A stretch of DNA of 64,000 nt, from contig JAPLIB010000153.1 in assembly GCA_026389335.1 (NCBI GenBank), positions 21,316-85,315 on the forward strand, given 5' to 3'. Below the pieces are notes generated by a model that had not been told where the DNA came from, ran no database searches, and saw nothing but the letters and a program-made list of their open reading frames with translations. A program made the translations under genes and the position numbers. Shown here in pieces: positions 1 to 9,080 of the stretch (its first letter is position 1; each line of letters starts with the position of its first letter). The stretch comes from Cyanobacteriota bacterium. Lineage in GTDB: Bacteria; Cyanobacteriota; Cyanobacteriia; PCC-6307; Cyanobiaceae.

Positions 1-567
1 GCTGGGGTTGAACAGCACCAGCGACAGGCCATAGGTGCCCGCACCATACAAAGGGGTCTGGGGAATGATCAGCACCTCCTTGGGATTGGACCGCTCCACA
101 CGGGCCGGCAGGGTCTCGCTGCAACGGGTGCGATGGGCTGTCGGTGGCGTGAGCATGCGGCAGAGGCGCAGGCTCTCGAGGGTCAGACCGCCATCGAAGC
201 TGGCCGGGAAGCGCAGGCTGAGCGAGGAGAGCGGCGCCCCATAGTCATCCGGGCGGATCAGCAGGTCGTACCGGGAGCTCTTGAGCCGGATCGCAAGCAC
301 CTGCACGAAATCCAGCGACTGGAAGCTGCGACCATCCCCCCAGAGCCGCTGGCAGTGACTGGCCGGCCTGGCCGCCGGTGGGCTGCTGCTGGGGCTGGTG
401 CCGGCACGGCTGGGTGAGCCGGGGGGCTCCGCCAGGCTCGCGGGCAGGGCCCAGGCCAGCAAGGGCAAGACCAGCAACGGGGCCCAGAGCGCCAGCGCAA
501 GACGCGCAAACGAGCTGCGGGCAGGGCCGATCCCGGCAGCAAGAAGCAGGGATGGGGTGGGAGTCAT
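1..567 (-). CDS. DUF2808 family exported protein (3' end beyond window)
   Basis: The frame opens with an ATG at 567 and runs off the left edge, giving 189 codons without a stop. Residues about 20-46 form a long hydrophobic signal segment ending near an Ala-rich cleavage site, followed by a Ser/Pro/Ala-rich linker. The rest matches the pattern I know for DUF2808, a cyanobacterium-only secreted family: an FDGG...RLC segment, a TRC.ETLPA segment, then YGAGTYGLSLVLFNPS near the window edge. Function is unknown; family members are predicted periplasmic or envelope proteins. The family assignment is from remembered motifs. Confidence 0.75.
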   Translation of the reverse strand, partial: MTPTPSLLLAAGIGPARSSFARLALALWAPLLVLPLLAWALPASLAEPPGSPSRAGTSPSSSPPAARPASHCQRLWGDGRSFQSLDFVQVLAIRLKSSRYDLLIRPDDYGAPLSSLSLRFPASFDGGLTLESLRLCRMLTPPTAHRTRCSETLPARVERSNPKEVLIIPQTPLYGAGTYGLSLVLFNPS

Positions 568-600
568 GGGCAAATCGGCCAGAGACCAGCCGCTGCAGGG

Positions 601-672
601 AGCGATACGGGTAGCGATATGGTTAGCGACGCGGATAGCGATACAGATAGCGATAGGGGTAACGACGCGGCC
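601..672. repeat. 12-bp tandem repeat, six imperfect units
   Basis: Six consecutive 12-base units follow the pattern AGCGATRNGGNT (for example agcgatacgggt, agcgatatggtt, agcgacgcggat). The register is exact across all six, with 1-4 substitutions per unit. It starts about 34 bp upstream of the DUF2808 start codon, in its leader or promoter region. It could be a regulatory spacer or slipped-strand repeat. Confidence 0.85.
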
Positions 673-795
673 AGCAGACACCGGGGGAAACCGAAGCGGA
701 GACACCACCAATGCCATCAGGCCATCGAGCGATTCAGCGACACAGGGGCAGGGATGGGATGGGCCGGAAGGCTCAGCCAGAAGAATTAATCCTAA

Positions 796-830
796 GGCGC
801 AATGGCAAAATCCCAGGGCGCAATGGCAAA
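796..830. repeat. Two-copy direct repeat, 14 identical bases at 21-bp spacing
   Basis: The 14-mer ggcgcaatggcaaa occurs at 796-809 and again at 817-830, in the intergenic region upstream of the DUF2808 gene. Nothing further can be said about its role. Confidence 0.6.
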
Positions 831-1165
831 GGCAAATAATGCTGCGTCATCCAAATCCTGAGCCCCCATCGCGAATCCGAACACCGGATCAAGGATCAAG
901 CCCAAAGGCCAAGTGCAGCGATCAAGTTCAGCAGCAGACTTCAAGCCTTAAACCCTGAAAATGAATCTCCACCATGACAGCTCCACAGCGAAGTTGAGCC
1001 CAAGGCCAACAGGGCCATCCCGCGCCAGGACTGCATGACAGCCCCACAACAGGAGCCCAGGGGAAAGGATCAGGAAGACAGATCCATTGGATCGATCATC
1101 CCATTCTTTGGAGCAACCAACCCACGGGGATGCGCCGCTGGATTGAGGCGAGCGCTCCAGGGGCC

Positions 1166-2977
1166 TCAGAAGCGGAAGCGCAACTTCAGCAGCGCCCCGA
1201 GGGCCCCGAAGCTGGAGCCTTGGCTCCTGGGCAAGGGGGTGCTGTTCCACTCGCTGCCGCTGGCGGTGAGCTGCCCGCGGGGACGGGGCAGCCAGAACAA
1301 GCCCGGCGTGATCGAGAGCCAGTCCGTGGCCTGATAGCGATACCAGAACTCCAGCATCAGCGCCTGGTCATCGGCCCCCTGCTCGCCAGCGGGATTCGTG
1401 TAGCGCGTCATGAACTGGGGCGAACCGATCGCCATCCCCAGCTCGCTCCCCGAATCGAAGGCATCCGACCAGTTGAGGCCCAGCATCCAGGATTGGCTGG
1501 TGCCCGCCAGCAGGCTGCTGGCCGCGTAGGGACCGTCTTGGTCGTAGACATTGCGACTGAGGCCCCAGCCGAGGTTGATGGAGGGAATCCAGCCGCGGCG
1601 CAAGGGCTGCCAGAAGGCGGAGAGGCCATAGGAATGCACGTACCCCCCCAGGCCCTCTTCAAGCTTCGGCCAACTCTGCGCCGCCAGGGGGGTGCTGGCG
1701 GCGCGATCGTAGGCACCGGCCTGGTTGTAGGTGTAGGCAGCGGCCAGGCCCCAGCCCCGGCCCAGGTAGCCCAGCTGGGCCGTGGCCGCCCCCACTGCAG
1801 CGGCCGTGAACAGACCGCCTTCGGAGGGGTTGCCATCCTTGCCGGCAGCTGTCACATAGACGCCGCTCAGCACCAGCCCCGGATTGGTCGCCGCCCGGTC
1901 ACGCTGGTTCCAGTAGAGCCCGATCCCGGAGCCCTTGATGTCGCTGTAAGCGCCAGGAGCGCCTGCTTTGTCGAAAGGGATCAGCAACACCTCGTTGTCG
2001 CCATACACCGAAGGCCAGATGCCGAGCATGTCCTTCTGGTTAACCCGACTACCAACAGTGAGGTGCAGATGATCGCCAATTGAGCGCTGATAATAGAGCT
2101 TGTCGACAACGATCTGACCATTCCGGCAGATCTTGCCCGGCTGACAACTGCCGGGGGAGACACCAGACGCTTGCAGCGGCGGAGCTGTATTACTGCGGAA
2201 ATCGCTATAACCGCCGTTACCGCTGCGCAGCCGCACCCGCAGCAGGTCCTGGCCGTTGAAACTGGTGTCGAAGTTGAGGCGCACGTCATAGACTAAAACC
2301 AGCGCTTCGCGCAACAGTTGGCCGCTATAGGTGCTGCGGGCACGATCGATCTGATTGCCGCCATACTGCACCGCCCCGAGCCACAATCTCGCATCGGCCC
2401 AGAGGATCGTGCTGGCCGCGAATTGGCTGGCTTGCAGCTCGCCCAATCGGGTCTCGAGCCCATCGGCAAGCCCCTGCAGCACGGCCAGCTCCTGTTCAAA
2501 TTCCAGCTGCAAGCGACGGACCAGATCAGTCCTGGCGCCGCTCGTGACCAGACAGGCCTGGAGCAGCGCCGCCGCTTCATAGCGGCTCAGGGGCAGCCCC
2601 CCATCCAGCCCAACCCGACCAGCGGCGGCGGGACAGCCATCCAGGGCCACCAGCTGGCTCAGCGCCTGATAAGCCCAATCGCCGGGACGCACCTCGCTGA
2701 AGCGGCTGGGTGCGGCGAGCGGCTCCGCGGCTGCCGCCAGGCCCGCATCTGGGGCAGCAGGGGAGCGGGCCAGAGGCACCGGGTCCGCCGCACGGGCCGC
2801 CAGCAGGGGAGGGAACAAAGCCAGCGCCAAGCCCGCCCCACTCAGCGATACGACCCAGGGATCGCTCCACCGCACCTGGCGCGCGCTCCCCAATCCAGGA
2901 CAGGGGCAGGAGGACTGGCCCCGAGCCGCAGACCAGCCCGTGAACGGCCGCAGCCCGATGGCCCGCTTCAACTTCAC
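1166..2977 (-). CDS. SLH-domain outer-membrane porin (OprB / iron-uptake porin type)
   Basis: This 603-residue protein is predicted to be an outer-membrane beta-barrel for small solutes or iron. A hydrophobic signal segment lies at about residues 40-62, then an SLH-type segment at about 93-145 (FSEVRPGDWAYQALSQLVAL, later RYEAAALLQACL). A short coiled coil follows (LQLEFEQELAVLQGLADGL), and then a long barrel with aromatic-ended strands and a terminal Phe (LLKLRFRF), typical of barrel assembly. This order is standard for cyanobacterial porins, where the SLH domain binds peptidoglycan. The start is a GTG at 2977; no in-frame ATG precedes the signal segment, so the extreme N-terminus is uncertain. 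Neighbours do not indicate a substrate. Confidence 0.85.
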   Translation of the reverse strand: MKLKRAIGLRPFTGWSAARGQSSCPCPGLGSARQVRWSDPWVVSLSGAGLALALFPPLLAARAADPVPLARSPAAPDAGLAAAAEPLAAPSRFSEVRPGDWAYQALSQLVALDGCPAAAGRVGLDGGLPLSRYEAAALLQACLVTSGARTDLVRRLQLEFEQELAVLQGLADGLETRLGELQASQFAASTILWADARLWLGAVQYGGNQIDRARSTYSGQLLREALVLVYDVRLNFDTSFNGQDLLRVRLRSGNGGYSDFRSNTAPPLQASGVSPGSCQPGKICRNGQIVVDKLYYQRSIGDHLHLTVGSRVNQKDMLGIWPSVYGDNEVLLIPFDKAGAPGAYSDIKGSGIGLYWNQRDRAATNPGLVLSGVYVTAAGKDGNPSEGGLFTAAAVGAATAQLGYLGRGWGLAAAYTYNQAGAYDRAASTPLAAQSWPKLEEGLGGYVHSYGLSAFWQPLRRGWIPSINLGWGLSRNVYDQDGPYAASSLLAGTSQSWMLGLNWSDAFDSGSELGMAIGSPQFMTRYTNPAGEQGADDQALMLEFWYRYQATDWLSITPGLFWLPRPRGQLTASGSEWNSTPLPRSQGSSFGALGALLKLRFRF

Positions 2978-3125
2978 AACCAGGATCTCAGCCAGCGCTG
3001 GGCGCGATCAAGTTACTTCCGTTGCTTGGGGCCCGGGCGAGCGGGCTTGGCCGGGCCAAAGCCGCTGGTTCGCTCGCAACTCAGAATGGCCGCGCATGCG
3101 GTTGGCACAGGGGAGGACGGAGGCC

Positions 3126-3452
3126 ATGGCAAACAAAGGCGGCTGGCAGGAATTCAGCCGGACGGAAAGCCTGCAGCGCGGCCTCCCGGCGCCGTCCGCC
3201 ATCGCCAGGACCCAGCAGAAAGTGCGGGTGCAGCGCACCAAGGCGGGCAAGGGCGGCAAGCTGGTGACAGCCATCACGGGACTGGAGATCCCCGAGGCGG
3301 AAGCCAAGGCGCTGCTCAAGGCCCTCAAGGCCACAGCCGGCACCGGCGGCACCCTCAAGGACGGTGTGATCGAACTACAGGGCGACCAGCTGACTTGCGC
3401 CTTGGCAGCCCTGGAGAGAGAGGGGTTCCGCCCGAAGCAGGCGGGTGGCTGA
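3126..3452 (+). CDS. SUI1/YciH-family translation initiation factor
   Basis: This 108-residue protein belongs to the eIF1/SUI1 (YciH) family, which influences start-codon selection on the small ribosomal subunit. The Lys/Arg-rich segment RVQRTKAGKGGKLVTAITGL (about residues 33-52) followed by GTGGTLKDGVIELQGDQL (about 72-89) is the SUI1 fold signature. I chose the ATG at 3126 because it begins the conserved MANKGGWQEF segment; the upstream in-frame extension is low-complexity and overlaps the porin start. cysC follows 99 bp downstream on the same strand, so the two may be cotranscribed. Confidence 0.85.
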   Translation: MANKGGWQEFSRTESLQRGLPAPSAIARTQQKVRVQRTKAGKGGKLVTAITGLEIPEAEAKALLKALKATAGTGGTLKDGVIELQGDQLTCALAALEREGFRPKQAGG

Positions 3453-3551
3453 TCGACGGGCCCAACCCAAGCGATGGATGGCTGATTGGACTGCTCAGCA
3501 GGGAGAATGCCAGCCTCCCCTTGACCCTGCGGCGATCCTGCCGCCGATGCC

Positions 3552-4220
3552 ATGACATCGCCCAGCTCCGCCCAGGCCAGCAACGACGCCCTGGAGACCA
3601 ACCCCGGCAAAGCCACCAACATCGTCTGGCACCACTCCACCGTGACCCGCGCCGCCCGGGCCCACCAGCGCGGCCATCGCAGCGCCATCCTCTGGTTCAC
3701 CGGGCTGAGCGGTGCCGGTAAGAGCACCCTGGCCAACGCGGTCAACTCGGCCCTGTTCGAGCAAGGACTGGCCTGTTACGTGCTCGATGGCGACAACGTG
3801 CGCCACGGCCTCTGCGCCGACCTGGGCTTCAGCGACGGCGACCGGGAGGAAAACATCCGTCGCATCGGCGAAGTGGCCAAGCTGTTCCTCGATGCCGGCG
3901 TGGTGGTGCTCACCGCCTTCGTGTCGCCCTTCCGCGCCGACCGCGCCCGCGCCCGCGCCCTGGTGGACAGCGGCGACTTCATCGAGATCCACTGCGCCGC
4001 AGATCTGGAGGTGTGCGAACTGCGCGACACCAAGGGCCTCTACGCCAAGGCCAGGGCTGGCACGATCAAAGACTTCACCGGCATCTCCAGCCCCTACGAA
4101 GAACCGGAAGCGCCAGAACTGCGGGTGAATACCGGCAGCCAGAGCCTGGAGGAATCGGTGGCGCAGGTGATCAGCTACCTGGAGCAGCAGGGGGTGGTGC
4201 CGGCGCCGGGGGAGAGCTGA
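3552..4220 (+). CDS. cysC: Adenylyl-sulfate kinase (APS kinase)
   Basis: CysC phosphorylates adenosine 5'-phosphosulfate with ATP to give PAPS in cytoplasmic sulfate assimilation. The P-loop GLSGAGKST is at residues 51-59, DGDNVRHGL at 79-87 and RRIGEVAKLF soon after. The segment ending DFTGISSPYEEP is also characteristic. At 222 residues it is close to the usual 180-210, with a short N-terminal extension containing the typical ATNIVWHHS motif before the P-loop. The start at 3552 is the only ATG ahead of that motif. PAPS could also supply sulfotransferases acting on surface polysaccharide, though none was securely identified here. Confidence 0.95.
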   Translation: MTSPSSAQASNDALETNPGKATNIVWHHSTVTRAARAHQRGHRSAILWFTGLSGAGKSTLANAVNSALFEQGLACYVLDGDNVRHGLCADLGFSDGDREENIRRIGEVAKLFLDAGVVVLTAFVSPFRADRARARALVDSGDFIEIHCAADLEVCELRDTKGLYAKARAGTIKDFTGISSPYEEPEAPELRVNTGSQSLEESVAQVISYLEQQGVVPAPGES

Positions 4221-4312
4221 ACCAGCCCGAGCAAGCCAATCAAGCGGCTTGGGAGCGAGGCACTGCGTTGGCTAAGGCGGAGCCCCAGAAAACAACCAGA
4301 AGACACCCTGAC

Positions 4313-5014
4313 TTACGCAGGGGCGAGCAGGCGGCCGTCATCAATGCCGATAACCCGATCTGCCATATCCATCACCCGAGGGTCGTGGGTGGCCATCACA
4401 ATTGAGATTGATCTTTCCTTCGCTATTGATCTCAGGATAGCCACCACATCTCGCCCTGTTTTGGCATCAAGTGCAGCCGTTGGCTCATCGGCCACAATCA
4501 ACTGGGGGTTGCAGGCCAAAGCCCTTGCGAAAGCAACCCGCTGCTTCTGACCACCAGAGAGCATGGAAGGATAATGATTAGCCCTGTCTTTCAAGCCAAC
4601 AGAAGCAAGTAGTTCAAGACATCGCAGCTCCCTGGCTCGAAAAGAACGATCGATCACCGCTTCGGTAGCAACCTGCACATTCTGATTTGCGGTCAAAAAT
4701 TCCATCAGATGATGGGACTGAAAAATCATGCCAATCTTAGTTCGGAGCCCATTGAGCAAGGAGGGAGAACAGCCTTTCAGGGAGCAACCAAGGACATCAA
4801 GGGAACCAGATTGCACACTCTTCAAGCCACCGATCAAGGTGAGTAATGTGGATTTTCCACAGCCAGATGGACCAGCAAGTGTGACAAATTCACCGGGCTG
4901 CACCTCAAAACAGATGTCCTTGAGCACATGCATCCTTTCAGGACCATCGCCATAGAAATGATTGAGGCCAACGGCGAGAACAGAGGGATTAGCCACATCA
5001 TGCACGGAGTTCAT
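4313..5014 (-). CDS. devA: DevA-type ABC exporter ATP-binding protein
   Basis: This 233-residue ATPase energises the DevBCA exporter. The Walker A motif GPSGCGKST is at residues 48-56, the signature LSGGQKQR at 152-159 and Walker B LIVADEP at about 172-178, followed by the switch His in MATHD. It resembles the MacB/LolD class and the cyanobacterial DevA subfamily. It is the last gene of a leftward devB-devC-devA operon, 12 bp after devC. The operon is visibly more AT-rich than its flanks. The substrate is unknown; in filamentous species DevBCA exports heterocyst glycolipid, but nothing here indicates heterocysts. Confidence 0.9.
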   Translation of the reverse strand: MNSVHDVANPSVLAVGLNHFYGDGPERMHVLKDICFEVQPGEFVTLAGPSGCGKSTLLTLIGGLKSVQSGSLDVLGCSLKGCSPSLLNGLRTKIGMIFQSHHLMEFLTANQNVQVATEAVIDRSFRARELRCLELLASVGLKDRANHYPSMLSGGQKQRVAFARALACNPQLIVADEPTAALDAKTGRDVVAILRSIAKERSISIVMATHDPRVMDMADRVIGIDDGRLLAPA

Positions 5015-5026
5015 GGGTCGACAAAC

Positions 5027-6193
5027 TTACTGAAAAAGATCAGCAGGATCGGCATCCTTGATCTTGCCCATAGCCAACATCGCGGAGGTGCTACACATGA
5101 ACAAAATCAACAAAAATGTCGTCACCACCATTTGAGGCGACAGGATCATTGGCAAGGATGTATAACTTACGACGAGGCCGCACAAAAAAGCGCCAACAAG
5201 CCAAGCAAGCGGGAAACCAAGACAAGAAAGAATCAAGCCCTCCGTAAAAACAATCATCTCCAATCTCTGCCTCTGATAGCCTATCGACATCAAAAGGGCA
5301 TAGGCTGGCAGATGGAAGGTCACATCCATATGCAAGAGCTGATACACCATGGTTGCGCCTACTGCCAAGCCCATTAACGAGCAAAAGGAAAAGACAAAGC
5401 CAATCGGCTTACTCTTGGCCCAATAAACTTTTTCATAACTCTCGAAAGCAGATTTTGTCATGACCACTACATCTTCAGGCAACTGAGGCGAAAGCCTTCG
5501 GACCACAAGATCAGGGTCGCTACCAGGGGCCAACTTAACGACCCCCAGCTCCGTCAAGCCCAAAGAGGTAGGGACAAGCTGATTCCAGGTTACAATGCTG
5601 GTCAGGAAAGAAGAGTCGTAGCCGAAAGATGGCCCAAAACGCACAAGCCCAGCAACGAAAAGGCGATGGGAGCCAACATAAGCGACTACTTTCTTGCCTG
5701 CCTCAAACTGCTCTTTTACCGGGCCAAACTCCGGACGAGAAAGACTATCGTATAACACCCTATCCTTTGCGCCCAATAAGTGCTGCTGACTGGATATCAA
5801 AGGATCATTAAAAATTGGCTGAAATGGATTAATACCAACAGCAATTGCAAGCCGCGACTGGAGCTCACCTGGTAGGCGCCATTTGACATAATGCCATCGG
5901 ACTGGCAGCACCGACTGAACATCAGGACTACGCAAAACGCTTGAAAGTCGTTCCTCAGGAAAACCCGCCAAGCCAACAAGACTGGCAGACTGGGAACTAA
6001 TCAACAGCAAGTCAGCGTCAAACTTATCGACAATCGAGACGCTTGAACGAAACATTGCGTCCTGAAACGCAAACTGCATCAGGATCAGAATACCGGCCGC
6101 AGCAACGCCAACAAAGGCAGTGATCAAACGAGCTGGTTGGCGCGTTAGCAGCAACCAAGCCAGGGGTAGACGGCGGCGAAATCTAGGCAACAT
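5027..6193 (-). CDS. devC: DevC-type ABC exporter permease
   Basis: This 388-residue FtsX/MacB-like permease has one N-terminal membrane segment (residues about 20-45), a large periplasmic domain to about residue 260, and three C-terminal membrane segments ending DADPADLFQ. That layout is typical of DevC. It sits between devB (23 bp upstream) and devA (12 bp downstream) on the same strand, consistent with a single transcript and a tripartite pump needing a TolC-type outer-membrane partner, which is not in this window. Its AT-rich composition matches devA and devB. Confidence 0.9.
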   Translation of the reverse strand: MLPRFRRRLPLAWLLLTRQPARLITAFVGVAAAGILILMQFAFQDAMFRSSVSIVDKFDADLLLISSQSASLVGLAGFPEERLSSVLRSPDVQSVLPVRWHYVKWRLPGELQSRLAIAVGINPFQPIFNDPLISSQQHLLGAKDRVLYDSLSRPEFGPVKEQFEAGKKVVAYVGSHRLFVAGLVRFGPSFGYDSSFLTSIVTWNQLVPTSLGLTELGVVKLAPGSDPDLVVRRLSPQLPEDVVVMTKSAFESYEKVYWAKSKPIGFVFSFCSLMGLAVGATMVYQLLHMDVTFHLPAYALLMSIGYQRQRLEMIVFTEGLILSCLGFPLAWLVGAFLCGLVVSYTSLPMILSPQMVVTTFLLILFMCSTSAMLAMGKIKDADPADLFQ

Positions 6194-6216
6194 AAGCAGC
6201 AGGGCGAGACAAAAGA

Positions 6217-7137
6217 CTACTCTACAAAAGTTGCCATAATTTTAACGCCGGAAAGATTTCTGACCACGTCAATATATTCTGGCAAGATAGCAACACGAAC
6301 ATCTATTGTTCTCGCCTCTGCATCAGAGTCAGAAGCGGGATCAACCGTAAGCCGCTTTCTCCAGCTGACCTTTGGAGCGATGCGCACGACCCTGCCTGCC
6401 AGCTTTTGGGAGAAACTACCATTTTCACTTGATATCGATACTTTTTGTCCCAGCCGGACAAAGCTGATGTCATCCTCATTGACTTGGGCGATTGCCTCCA
6501 TATGCTGATTTGCGCCAATTTCCATCACCCCCTGGCGACCAGGCCGTTCGCCAACTCGTGAATTAATCTTCAAGACTGTTCCACCAATTGGAGAATAAAG
6601 CTTGCCGTAGCTTTCCTCCGTTTGCAGTTGGCCCAGCTCCGCCTTAGCCTGCTTGAGTTCACCCTTCAACTGCAAAAGCTTTAACTCACGCAACTCAAGA
6701 TCAGCCTTAGAAAAAACGCCCTCACGCGTCAGGGCACGGTAACGACTCGTTTCACTCTCCAACACTGCAAGCTGGGACTTAATTGAGAGTATTCTAACGT
6801 CTATTGTATTCTGCTGGGAAAGGATTCTATCGACAGTATCAAAAGTTGCCAGCAGCTGAGATTGAGCAACAATCTGCCCCTCTTCAACATCCAGAGTTTT
6901 AATGCGCGGTGAGCCATCCACACCCTGGATCGGCGCCGCCAATATTCTCACATCACCAGCTGGCTCCAGATATCCCAAGGCAGAGACATAAGCGGCTTTT
7001 GCAACTTTGGAAACTTTGGAACGCTGGACCTTGGGCGCCGGCGGATTACGGTCAACACTGGAGACTAGCCGAATCAATGTGCCCGCAAGCAAAACGAGCA
7101 CAATGATTGAGACAAGAAGACGGATCCTGTGATTCAT
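6217..7137 (-). CDS. devB: DevB-type HlyD membrane fusion protein
   Basis: This 306-residue periplasmic adaptor links the DevC permease to an outer-membrane channel. It has an N-terminal membrane anchor (residues about 6-26), then a lipoyl/barrel-sandwich half (SALGYLEPAGDVRILAAP). A coiled-coil hairpin spans about residues 105-175, and the second sandwich half begins YGKLYSPIGGTVLKI. First gene of devBCA; the ATG at 7137 gives a normal short cytoplasmic N-terminus. Its promoter should lie in the AT-rich 200 bp upstream, where I could not assign a regulator site. Confidence 0.9.
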   Translation of the reverse strand: MNHRIRLLVSIIVLVLLAGTLIRLVSSVDRNPPAPKVQRSKVSKVAKAAYVSALGYLEPAGDVRILAAPIQGVDGSPRIKTLDVEEGQIVAQSQLLATFDTVDRILSQQNTIDVRILSIKSQLAVLESETSRYRALTREGVFSKADLELRELKLLQLKGELKQAKAELGQLQTEESYGKLYSPIGGTVLKINSRVGERPGRQGVMEIGANQHMEAIAQVNEDDISFVRLGQKVSISSENGSFSQKLAGRVVRIAPKVSWRKRLTVDPASDSDAEARTIDVRVAILPEYIDVVRNLSGVKIMATFVE

Positions 7138-7979
7138 TGCTTAACGGTTCAGGGATCTATCCTGAGCAAAACTCGCTCAGAGCCGAGGGGGAAACGCAAC
7201 AGAATAGAAATAATCAAAACAGCATCATGGCGAAGCATTCAGATAATCAAGAACAGCAAAGACATCCAGCAGGGAGATCCTCAATAGCCGTTGACTGCAA
7301 GAGCTTGAGAAAAATCTTTCATCCTGTCGAAGATTGATCCTGACCTTTGACTACTATAGCCTTGCCCACAGCCGAACGGGAACGTCCACTTAGCTGTCGT
7401 GTCCTGTCACTGGCCCAGGCTGATCGGCAGCGGGCCCGGGCGAAGGGAAGACACCCGACGGATAAAGCACGGGACGGATACAGCACGGGATGGTGCCGGC
7501 GCCGCGGGAGGGGTGAAGCGCGCCGCACACTCCGACTCCACGGCCAGCCAGGAGTGGGTGGCCATATCAGCAAGCTTCAGGATGGCATCACGCCACTGCG
7601 GGGAGGGGCAATCCAGGCCGGCTCCCGGAACCGCCAGGGCTCCCGGCCTGGCGGATCGGCCGGCAACTCGGCGGCAACGTTGGCCCATCAATCGCGACAT
7701 TCTTCCACTGGTGCCACTGAACAAACAGCTGTTGCGGCAACGCCAGTCACTCCCTTCGATTTCACAGCTGGTGATCAAAACGCCTTACAGCTCGAGCACA
7801 AGCCGCCAGATCAGGGCTCCCTGGACATTCGAGCGGCAGCCAATCAGCTCAAGCCGGATGTTTTTTGGCCAGCCCAGCAAGGAAGCGCTGGACAACCCCC
7901 TCGTTTCTGGCCTGGAGTGATGGCAAGATCCCAGACGGGGCCTGCTGTGGAGTGGCAGACCAGCAGAAGTCTCCAGGGC
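7138..7979. other. Gene-poor 840-bp stretch between devB and the PerM-type gene
   Basis: The first 200 bp upstream of devB are AT-rich and probably hold its promoter. The remainder is GC-rich with short frames on both strands that match no family I know. On the minus strand downstream of the PerM-type gene there is a short two-frame stretch that looks like a decayed C-terminus, listed separately. No RNA gene was recognised. Confidence 0.4.
7785..7979 (-). pseudogene. Possible frameshifted gene remnant (C-terminal end only)
   Basis: Reading leftward, one frame gives ...LQARNEGVVQRFLAGLAKK and stops at 7849-7851. An overlapping frame continues with protein-like sequence, IRLELIGCRSNVQGALIWRL, to a TAA at 7785-7787. 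Joining the two at about 7850-7860 gives one plausible alpha-helical C-terminus. Neither frame has a convincing start. I do not recognise the family, and chance similarity to coding sequence is possible in GC-rich DNA. Confidence 0.25.
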
Positions 7980-9080
7980 TCAAGCCAGATCCACCACCCC
8001 CTCAGCCCCGCCTGGGGGCCCATCCCCCCGCCGCAACCGCCCCGCCCAGGCATCCAGAAACGTCTTGCCACAACTGGCCACCGGTACCGCCAGCAGCAGC
8101 CCCAGCAACTCACCCAGCCCCAGCAGGCTGCCCAGCCGCGCCCCGATCGGCAGGCTGATCAGCAGCCAGGCGGGCTGCAGCCCGACGATGCTGCCCATCA
8201 GCCGGGGCTGGATCACCTGATCGACCACCTGGCCCACCGTGATCGCCGCCGCCAGCACCTCCAGCCCCTGGCGCGGATCCTGCAGCGCCAGCAGCAGGCT
8301 CACCAGCACAATCATCAGGGCACTGGCATAGGGCACCAGGGTGGTGAAGCCGATGGCCACCGCAAACAGCACGCCATAGGGAATGCCGAGCAGGGCGAAG
8401 ACCACGATCTGCAGCAGGCTGAGGATCAGGGCCAACACCACCTGGCCGGCGAAGTAGCCGCGGAAGGTGCGATAAAGAGTGCTTGTCACCAGGGAGCGCA
8501 CACCGGGGGGCAACCACTCCGCCAGCCCCTGGGCAATCCGCTCTCCACCCAGCAGCAGGAACACGGTGAGCACCAGCACGATCACGGTGTTGACCGTGAG
8601 GCCCACAGTGGCGCCGAGCAAACTGAGCAGCTGCTGGCTGAGCTGGCTGGCCAGTTTGCTGGTGCGACTGATCAGTTCACTGCTGAGATTACCGATATCG
8701 GTGGGTAAACCTTTGGCCACTGCCCAGGTCTGCAGATCAGACAGCAATGTTTCGCCCTGGGCCAGCCAGCCCGGCAACGCGGTGATCAGTTCATCGAGCT
8801 GGGTGACCAGACGCGGCAGCAGCCACAGGGCCGCCAGCACCACCCCTCCGAAACTGATCCCCAGCACCAGCAGCAAGGCCAGCGCTCGGGGCAGACCGCG
8901 TGCCACCAGCCAACGGGTGGGGATATCCAGCAAAAAGGCCAGCAACGCCGCCGTCAGAAACAGGGCCGGGAAGGGCGCCAGGGGCACCAGCAACTGGCGC
9001 AACACCCAGAGGTTGAGCACCAGCAGCGGCAAGGCCAGGCTGAATCGTAACCAAGGAGGCAACACCAACCGTTCGAGCAT
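7980..9080 (-). CDS. AI-2E / PerM family transporter
   Basis: This 366-residue polytopic inner-membrane protein belongs to the AI-2E transporter (PerM) family. Hydrophobic segments near the N-terminus (residues about 12-60) are followed by a soluble amphipathic region at about 95-200. Clustered C-terminal membrane helices include the conserved LLGIPYGVLFAVAIGFTTLV and VVDQVIQPRLMGSIVGLQP segments. The family exports small molecules, or Na+/Li+ in some members; the substrate here is unknown. The ATG at 9080 directly precedes the first membrane segment. The gene stands alone, with gaps on both sides. Confidence 0.85.
   Translation of the reverse strand: MLERLVLPPWLRFSLALPLLVLNLWVLRQLLVPLAPFPALFLTAALLAFLLDIPTRWLVARGLPRALALLLVLGISFGGVVLAALWLLPRLVTQLDELITALPGWLAQGETLLSDLQTWAVAKGLPTDIGNLSSELISRTSKLASQLSQQLLSLLGATVGLTVNTVIVLVLTVFLLLGGERIAQGLAEWLPPGVRSLVTSTLYRTFRGYFAGQVVLALILSLLQIVVFALLGIPYGVLFAVAIGFTTLVPYASALMIVLVSLLLALQDPRQGLEVLAAAITVGQVVDQVIQPRLMGSIVGLQPAWLLISLPIGARLGSLLGLGELLGLLLAVPVASCGKTFLDAWAGRLRRGDGPPGGAEGVVDLA

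Larger units (their letters stand above)
568..1165. other. Intergenic stretch of about 600 bp without a convincing gene
   Basis: This lies between the start of the DUF2808 gene and the stop of the porin gene, both on the minus strand. Frames here are low-complexity and match nothing I recognise. It holds a six-unit 12-bp tandem repeat near its left end, a two-copy 21-bp repeat, and otherwise moderately AT-rich sequence that probably carries the DUF2808 promoter and the porin gene's 3' region. Confidence 0.5.

Noticed and set aside
2318..3721. Plus-strand frame of 467 codons spanning porin to cysC
   Set aside because: Antisense to the porin and out of frame with the SUI1 and cysC genes; Arg/Gln/Pro-rich.
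7347..8708. Plus-strand frame of 453 codons
   Set aside because: The right part is antisense to the PerM-type transporter and the remainder is low-complexity Gln/Pro/His sequence.
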